From assembly GCA_037968995.1 (NCBI GenBank), contig JBBKWP010000266.1:1-64000 (forward strand): 64,000 nt of DNA, read 5' to 3'. The notes beneath the pieces were generated by a model. That model saw only the letters and a program-made list of their open reading frames with translations, did no database searches and was not told the origin of the DNA. This stretch comes from JAEXNA01 sp037968995. Its GTDB lineage: Bacteria; Vulcanimicrobiota; Xenobia; Xenobiales; JADMJV01. Of this stretch, positions 59,364-64,000 are shown piece after piece. The translations under genes and the position numbers were made by a program. Every line of letters starts with the position of its first letter. The first letter of the stretch is position 1.

Positions 59364-59895
59364 ACCCCCTGAAATTGAACCGGTCGACGAAGTCGCTGAG
59401 CCGGTGGACCCTTGTCGCCGGGCTTTTCTGACAAAGGTCTCGATCGGGCTGTCGGGTCTTATCGCATGTGCTGTGGCTCCCCCCATCGCCGCGGCCGTGG
59501 TCCAACCGTTACTCCAGCACAAGGGACACGATTGGCGCGAGGTGGGCCTGCTCGAGAGCTTTGAAGTCGCCAAGACCGTCCTCGTGAATTTCGAGAACAC
59601 AAACGTCGTCCCGTGGGCTGGCGACACTGCTCGGACGGGTGCTTGGTTGCGGCGGATCGAGGGCGAGAACTTTGAGGCTTTCACTCTCAATTGCGCCCAC
59701 TTGGGCTGTCCTGTGCGCTGGGAAGGCGACGCGGAGTTGTTTCTCTGCCCTTGCCATGGGGGCGTCTATTACAAGGACGGCACGGTGGCGGGCGGACCTC
59801 CACCTAAGGCTTTAGCGAAGTATCCGGTCAAAGTGTCTGAGGGAAAAGTCTTCGTGAAGGCTGAGCCAGTCCCCATAACGACGATGAAGGGCTGA
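59350..59895 (+). CDS. Rieske iron-sulfur protein of the cytochrome bc complex
   Basis: A 181-residue Rieske protein. One N-terminal anchor with a Tat-like pair (CRRAFLTKVSIGLSGLIACAVAPPIAAAV) leads to the soluble domain. The cluster motifs are CAHLGCPVRW and CPCHGGVYY (Cys-His pairs at both). The GGPPPKAL prosegment follows. It accepts electrons from quinol and passes them to cytochrome c. GTG start at 59350 within the preceding gene. The next gene, cytochrome b fused to c, begins five bases after the stop. Confidence 0.93.
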   Translation: MNPNEPPEIEPVDEVAEPVDPCRRAFLTKVSIGLSGLIACAVAPPIAAAVVQPLLQHKGHDWREVGLLESFEVAKTVLVNFENTNVVPWAGDTARTGAWLRRIEGENFEAFTLNCAHLGCPVRWEGDAELFLCPCHGGVYYKDGTVAGGPPPKALAKYPVKVSEGKVFVKAEPVPITTMKG

Positions 59896-59900
59896 GGATC

Positions 59901-61301
59901 ATGCTCGGGCTACTCAAGAAATTCTACCAGTTCCTGGATGATCGCCTCGGCATCGCCGCGGTAATGCAAGCGACGGCCTTACACAAGATCCCGCCCTCTT
60001 CGGCGCGTTGGTCTTACGTTTTTGGAAGCGCGACGCTGGCCTGTCTGACGATTCAGGTCGCCACCGGCGTAGCCCTAGCATTGCTCTACCAACCGTCCAC
60101 GGAAACAGCCTACGAATCTCTTCAATGGATTTCGCATTCGGCTCCCTTAGGAGCCTGGCTGAGGGGATTACACTATTTTGGGGCCAGCGGCATGGTGGTC
60201 ATGATGGTTATCCACATGATTCGGGTCTACCTGATGGCGGCTTACAAATATCCCCGCGAAATGAACTGGATAACCGGTGTGATTCTCTTGGGGTTGACGG
60301 TTTCCATGGCCTTCACTGGTCAACTCTTGAGATGGGACGACGTCGGCGTTTGGTCGACTTATGTGGCGGCCGAACAGATGGGCCGAATCCCCATCATCGG
60401 AAAGCTCGTCGCGTATCTGCTGATCGGCGGCGAGACCGTGGGTGGGCACACCTTGACGCGATTCTACGCTTACCACGTGTTTCTGTTGCCGGCGCTGTTG
60501 TTCACTGTGGTGGGCGTGCATCTCTACCTGGTATTGCGCCATGGCATTTCCGAACCGCCGGTAGTCGGAGAACCGGTCGATCCGGAGACTTATCGCGAAA
60601 AATACGAGGCCGAGGTTCACAAAACGGGGATTCCATTTTTCCCAGATGCCGCTTGGCGGGACATTCTCTTCGCCTTCGTGGTGATCGCAACGTTGAGTCT
60701 CTTGGCGGTGGTGGTCGGCGCGCCCGAACTGGGCGGACCGCCCGACCCTACGAAGATTGATGTTGTGCCAGGGCCCGACTGGTATTTGGTCTGGATTTTT
60801 GCCCTTTACGCGCTCATGCCACCCGGAATCGAAGATTACGTCATCGTGGGCGGTCCACTAGTGGGCGTCATGGTACTTTTGGCCATACCGTTCTTAGCCC
60901 CTCGAGGCGAGCGACACGTTTTGAGACGTCCCTGGGCTCTGATCGGGGTGGGAATGAGTCTTGGAGTGGTGGCGGCTTTAACGGTCATCGGATTCCAAGC
61001 GCCTTGGTCACCAAACTTCAAGGCGGTGCCACTGACAGCCGAGGTCATGGACCAACCCACGGAATCGCAAACCAAGGGGATGGATCTTTTCAACACCAAG
61101 GGTTGTCTCTATTGCCACGACATCGGCGGTCACGGAGGACATCGTGGTCCCAATTTGACCGACGTGGGGCAGCGCTTGGATAAAGAAGAAGTCGTAGTTC
61201 GCATCGTCAACGGCGGCCAGTTTATGCCGGCCTACGGTGGAAGTCTGAGCAAAGATGAGATCGAAGACCTCGCGTCGTTCTTATTGGTCAAGAAGCAGTA
61301 G
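59901..61301 (+). CDS. Cytochrome b with fused C-terminal cytochrome c domain (bc complex)
   Basis: A 466-residue membrane protein. The b domain has RGLHYFGASGMVVMMVIHMIRVYL and FYAYHVFLLPALLFTVVGVHLYLVLRHG with the haem-ligating His pairs, then a Qo-site motif PDWY at 292-295 instead of PEWY. The last 90 residues are a haem c domain (CLYCHDIGGHGGHRGPNLTDVG and a Met in GGQFMPAYGG). Cytochrome b and subunit IV are thus joined with a c domain, so a separate cytochrome c1 is not required. PDWY is found in menaquinone-using complexes. It ends the six-gene respiratory operon and probably forms a supercomplex with the caa3 oxidase. Confidence 0.93.
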   Translation: MLGLLKKFYQFLDDRLGIAAVMQATALHKIPPSSARWSYVFGSATLACLTIQVATGVALALLYQPSTETAYESLQWISHSAPLGAWLRGLHYFGASGMVVMMVIHMIRVYLMAAYKYPREMNWITGVILLGLTVSMAFTGQLLRWDDVGVWSTYVAAEQMGRIPIIGKLVAYLLIGGETVGGHTLTRFYAYHVFLLPALLFTVVGVHLYLVLRHGISEPPVVGEPVDPETYREKYEAEVHKTGIPFFPDAAWRDILFAFVVIATLSLLAVVVGAPELGGPPDPTKIDVVPGPDWYLVWIFALYALMPPGIEDYVIVGGPLVGVMVLLAIPFLAPRGERHVLRRPWALIGVGMSLGVVAALTVIGFQAPWSPNFKAVPLTAEVMDQPTESQTKGMDLFNTKGCLYCHDIGGHGGHRGPNLTDVGQRLDKEEVVVRIVNGGQFMPAYGGSLSKDEIEDLASFLLVKKQ

Positions 61302-61334
61302 CGAACCCTGGCGGTTAGGGAGGCTGGACCCGCT

Positions 61335-62729
61335 CTAGATCTTGAAGTTTCCCTGTCGGAACGGCTGACCGTCGTCTTTGCGGGTACGATAAATTTCGTA
61401 GTGGATATCGTCCCCGTCGACATGGAACTTCATGATGTTCGAGTTGCCAATGGTGGGCAATATTCCGCCGGCCACCACACTGTCTGGGTCCAGTTTCGAG
61501 CGATACGTGATGCCCTCGGACGTGATATCGCTTGAGCCTGGGCTGAAGGCCCTCTCAGCAACCATTTTCGAAGCGTTGATGGGGCTTGATACCAGTTCGT
61601 GTATCACCAAATCGTTTCCGTCCTTGGTAGTGATGGTCAGTTCGGAGTGACAACTTCCGTGAATGTCTCCGGCCAGAAAGACGACGTTATCGAGCTTTTC
61701 CTGGGCTAGGAAATCGATAATTTCATCTCGCTGCCTCTTGAATTCCGGTCGGGTCCAAGTCTCGTCTTCGGCACCGATGCCGGTCACGAAAGGACCGGCG
61801 GTGACGATGAACTTGGGTTGGTCTCGGTGTTCGGTCAGCCAGCCGAAGAGCGCCTCTTTCTGCTCGGGTCCGATCAGTCTTCGTTCTCCATCGTGGCGCT
61901 CGAAGCGGGTGTCCATGGCGAAGAACTGATGCTGCCCGTGGGCGAAGGTATAATAGTTGGCGTCCTCGCCGAACGTTTTGGGGTTGTGACTTTTCTGAAA
62001 TTCGGTGAAGGCTTGGATTCCGTTGGCGGCCATCTCTTCGTACTGCTCTCGGGCCGGTTTGTGATGGCCCCGGGCCCAAAGAAGGGTGCGCTGCAGAGTG
62101 GTGAGTTCGCCATCGAGGGCGTAACCGTTGACGACTTCGTGATCGTCGGGGACCATGTAGTTGGCTTGACTCGAAAGAACCCGCTTGAGGCCGGGGTCTT
62201 CCCAGGTTCCGAGATAGGCGTTTCGGAACTCGTTCACCGTGAAGCTGATGGGGGCTTTGTCGGCGTAGACTTGGTCTCCGGCGTGGATCACGAGGTCCGC
62301 TCCCGCAGCCACCTCGGCTACTTTTTCCGCCGCACGATCGTTGTTGCGGAACGGCCCGAACCCATGAAAGTTGCAACTGCCGAGGATCACGGTGAAAGGT
62401 TCAGATTCTTGGGGTGTGGGAAACGTTTCGAACTGTCCGGCGTCTCGATGATGGCGATCCTCTGGAGGGCATTCGGGTGTCGGTCCGTAGGAAACGTCGA
62501 GACTGTAGTCTGTGGACTTTTTCAACTTTGTGAGATCGACGGTTCCCGTGTATCCGTCTTCAGCGTTCAGTCGAAGGACCGCTTGAGAAGCATTCCCCTG
62601 CGCATCGGTGGCCTTCAAGAACATAACAGAATTCTCTTCGTCCCCACGTCCCCAGACCTTAGCGCTGTTATGGGTGACGTGTCCGACGATCAGCCGAAGG
62701 CCATGGTCGGCGCTGGTGTTCAGTCGCAT
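61335..62729 (-). CDS. PhoD-like alkaline phosphatase D family protein
   Basis: A 464-residue metallophosphatase. An Ig-like head (LRLIVGHVTHNSAKVWGRGDEENSVMF) precedes the catalytic domain with GSCNFHGFG, VIHAGDQVYAD, PDDHEVVNGY, VVFLAGDIHGS and ITVTTKDGNDLVIHELVSSPI, as in PhoD phosphodiesterases/alkaline phosphatases that use Fe and Ca. No Tat or Sec signal is visible at the ATG 62729 (MRLNTSADHG), so this version may be cytoplasmic or its start may be wrong, but there is little space for an extension. It diverges from the radical SAM gene at 62900 over about 170 bases. Confidence 0.87.
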   Translation of the reverse strand: MRLNTSADHGLRLIVGHVTHNSAKVWGRGDEENSVMFLKATDAQGNASQAVLRLNAEDGYTGTVDLTKLKKSTDYSLDVSYGPTPECPPEDRHHRDAGQFETFPTPQESEPFTVILGSCNFHGFGPFRNNDRAAEKVAEVAAGADLVIHAGDQVYADKAPISFTVNEFRNAYLGTWEDPGLKRVLSSQANYMVPDDHEVVNGYALDGELTTLQRTLLWARGHHKPAREQYEEMAANGIQAFTEFQKSHNPKTFGEDANYYTFAHGQHQFFAMDTRFERHDGERRLIGPEQKEALFGWLTEHRDQPKFIVTAGPFVTGIGAEDETWTRPEFKRQRDEIIDFLAQEKLDNVVFLAGDIHGSCHSELTITTKDGNDLVIHELVSSPINASKMVAERAFSPGSSDITSEGITYRSKLDPDSVVAGGILPTIGNSNIMKFHVDGDDIHYEIYRTRKDDGQPFRQGNFKI

Positions 62730-62785
62730 AAAAAGCTCGCCTTTCCAAAGGATCCCGTCAACCGAGTGTTGCTCAGGTCCTCAAC

Positions 62786-62812
62786 CTAGGGCTTAGTCAT
62801 GCCGCGCCCTAG
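62786..62812. promoter_or_regulatory. Inverted repeat in the divergent phoD-like/radical SAM region
   Basis: CTAGGGC (62786-62792) and GCCCTAG (62806-62812) form perfect arms around 13 bases. It lies between the two start codons; role unknown. Confidence 0.25.
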
Positions 62813-62837
62813 TCTAGGCATCATTGTATAGGTCTGT

Positions 62838-62849
62838 TTTCCTAGGAAA
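62838..62849. promoter_or_regulatory. Perfect 12-base palindrome between divergent genes
   Basis: TTTCCTAGGAAA at the centre of the 170-base divergent region. Symmetry and position are those of a dimeric regulator operator. A TATAGT hexamer at 62887-62892, eight bases before the ATG of the radical SAM gene, may be its -10 and would give an almost leaderless message. Confidence 0.35.
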
Positions 62850-62899
62850 TTCCGACCATTCGAGGTTTTGCGCTTTCTCGTTGTGGTATAGTTCCAGCG

Positions 62900-64000
62900 A
62901 TGCAGTGGAATATTGTGGACAGAGCTCAGAAGCGACTGGAAAAGGAGATCGCTTTGATCCGCCCGGACCAAGGCGGCGACTTTCACGTCGCTATAGGCTA
63001 TCCCAACATTTACCGCGTGGGGATGTCCCATTTGGGTATCCAACTGATCTATGGATTTCTGAACGCCATCCCCGGAGTGATTTGCGAGCGTTTTTTTCTG
63101 CCGGATGCTGAGGAGATGGAGTGGTATGAGTCCTCTGGGATAGGGCTTTTGACCTTAGAGACCCAACGACCGGTAGCGGACTTCGACCTTATCGCCTTCA
63201 CTTGCAATTACGAACCGGACTACGTCAATATCTTGAACCTGCTGGAGTTGGCTGGACTACCCCTTCGACAAGCCGAACGCCGCGATAAGGACCCCATGGT
63301 GTTGTTGGGCGGAGCAGTGACGCTCCTCAATCCAGAGCCCATGGCGGATTTTTTCGATTTCATCTGTGTGGGAGAGGGCGAGCAGATGATGGAGCCTATG
63401 ATCGAAAGCCTCCGCTCGACGGTGGGCCTCGCCCGGACCGAGCGTTTGAGAGCGCTTTCAGATGATGCGAATTTTTACGTTCCCAGCCTCTATACTCCTG
63501 AGTACAGAGAGAATCGATTCGTGGGGCTTCAACCGAAGGCCGGTGTCTCGCCCACTGTGACCAAGAATTATATCGATCGCGATGTCTTTTCCGCGCAAGA
63601 GACCCATTCGTTGGTCTTGACTGAGGATACCGAGTTTGGGCGCTCTTTTTTGATTGAAGTCTCTCGTGGTTGTCCTTACGTCTGTCGATTTTGCACGGTT
63701 GGCTTTTCCTACCCTAAGGTTCGCTGGCGCTCTCTTGAGCATCTCTGGAAAGCCATCGAAAAGGTGCGCCCTTATCACCCCAAAGTGGGCTTGATCTCGG
63801 CCACTGTGGGAAATCATCCTGAGATTAAAGAGCTTTGTGCGAAACTGATGGAAGCGGACCTGGGCGTCGGCTTCAGCTCCTTGCGGGCAGACCAACTTCC
63901 CAACGAAATGATTCAGGCCATGGTTCAAAGTGGGGCCCGCTCCATCACCCTGGCACCCGAAACGGGATCCGAGGCTCTGCGACGCTCTATCAACAAGAAG
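62900..64000 (+). CDS. B12-binding-type radical SAM protein (TIGR03960-like), 3' truncated by window
   Basis: An open frame from ATG 62900 runs to the window end (367 codons, no stop). N-terminal part: FHVAIGYPNIYRVGMSHLGIQLIYGFLNAIPGV and FDLIAFTCNYEPDYVNILNLLELAGLPLRQAERR, a cobalamin-binding-like Rossmann domain, with the conserved GGAVTLLNPEPMADFFDFICVGEGE. The radical SAM domain follows with SRGCPYVCRFCTVG (CxxxCxxC) and ETGSEALRRSINKK at the edge. The pattern is that of the TIGR03960 family, commonly fused or linked to a DUF2344 protein; the reaction is unknown. Promoter: possible TATAGT eight bases before the start. Confidence 0.85.
   Translation, partial: MQWNIVDRAQKRLEKEIALIRPDQGGDFHVAIGYPNIYRVGMSHLGIQLIYGFLNAIPGVICERFFLPDAEEMEWYESSGIGLLTLETQRPVADFDLIAFTCNYEPDYVNILNLLELAGLPLRQAERRDKDPMVLLGGAVTLLNPEPMADFFDFICVGEGEQMMEPMIESLRSTVGLARTERLRALSDDANFYVPSLYTPEYRENRFVGLQPKAGVSPTVTKNYIDRDVFSAQETHSLVLTEDTEFGRSFLIEVSRGCPYVCRFCTVGFSYPKVRWRSLEHLWKAIEKVRPYHPKVGLISATVGNHPEIKELCAKLMEADLGVGFSSLRADQLPNEMIQAMVQSGARSITLAPETGSEALRRSINKK

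Noticed and set aside
1..64000. tRNA, rRNA, CRISPR, insertion sequences, prophage genes or replication origin
   Set aside because: No cloverleaf-like sequence, repeated spacer pattern, transposase or integrase reading frame, or DnaA-box cluster was noticed when reading gaps and frames; a covariance-model search would be needed to exclude small RNAs.

Overview
The window reads as chromosomal DNA from a free-living, aerobic, two-membraned bacterium of moderately high GC. Two-membrane features are an MCE/MlaD protein with an MMPL transporter and a dTDP/UDP-sugar type surface glycan operon. Aerobic respiration is shown by a cytochrome bc plus caa3-type oxidase operon, with hints of menaquinone use (PDWY motif in cytochrome b, a UbiD-type decarboxylase). 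I could not assign a phylum with confidence. The mix is not that of a standard proteobacterium: IleS type 2, a kinase plus FHA-ABC transporter operon, a MATCAP-like peptidase, a sigma-class GST and Tat-exported repeat peptides. Coding density is very high. No gap without a gene exceeds 300 bases, and no tRNA, rRNA, CRISPR array, insertion sequence or prophage gene was seen.

Layout. 1-1300: molybdenum cofactor genes (end of a MoeA/PBP-like protein, moaC) translationally coupled to a WbpD-like sugar N-acetyltransferase. 1403-5548: a DAP decarboxylase carrying a decayed aspartokinase part, and a UbiD-like decarboxylase. 5696-9377: monocistronic exported or soluble proteins (VWA protein, esterase, DUF1499) with clear terminators, then a pair of Tat-signal genes: an NTF2-like protein and an 88-residue peptide with five Gly-spaced W-L-N units, a probable cyclophane RiPP precursor. 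9364-15903 (minus strand): seven overlapping genes for an amino-sugar and its transfer (epimerase, two DegT aminotransferases, two hexapeptide acyltransferases, Gfo/Idh/MocA dehydrogenase, GT2). 16098-19805: a Cys-cluster protein overlapping a radical SAM/SPASM enzyme, followed by a HEAT-repeat protein. 19950-22389: an aldonolactone-type flavoprotein, a cyclic-nucleotide-binding protein and a small orphan.

22446-27590 (minus strand): Ser/Thr kinase, FHA-domain ABC transporter and a large exported protein, tightly overlapping. 27726-32003: small membrane protein, IleS2 with a GVHH signature, NlpC/P60-like protein. 32019-37870: NAD synthetase, FAD oxidoreductase, SnoaL-like protein, CarD-like regulator, bestrophin. 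37853-39882 (minus strand): tryptophan dioxygenase and kynureninase. 39970-44748: TlyA, MlaD-like and MMPL genes. 44809-47325 (minus strand): ankyrin/HD-GYP protein and MATCAP-like peptidase. 47446-50954: a paired M16 peptidase set and a GST. 51009-55774 (minus strand): sirtuin, acyl-CoA synthetase, SDR, DUF5685/zinc-ribbon protein. 55914-61301: the respiratory operon. 61335-64000: PhoD-like phosphatase and a truncated B12-binding-type radical SAM gene.

The best candidates for something undescribed are the Tat-exported W-L-N repeat peptide with its NTF2-like partner, and the separate radical SAM plus Cys-partner plus HEAT cassette about 7 kb away, which may or may not be its maturase. The pseudo-aspartokinase fusion, the kinase/FHA-transporter operon and the altered HIGH motif of IleS are further points of interest.
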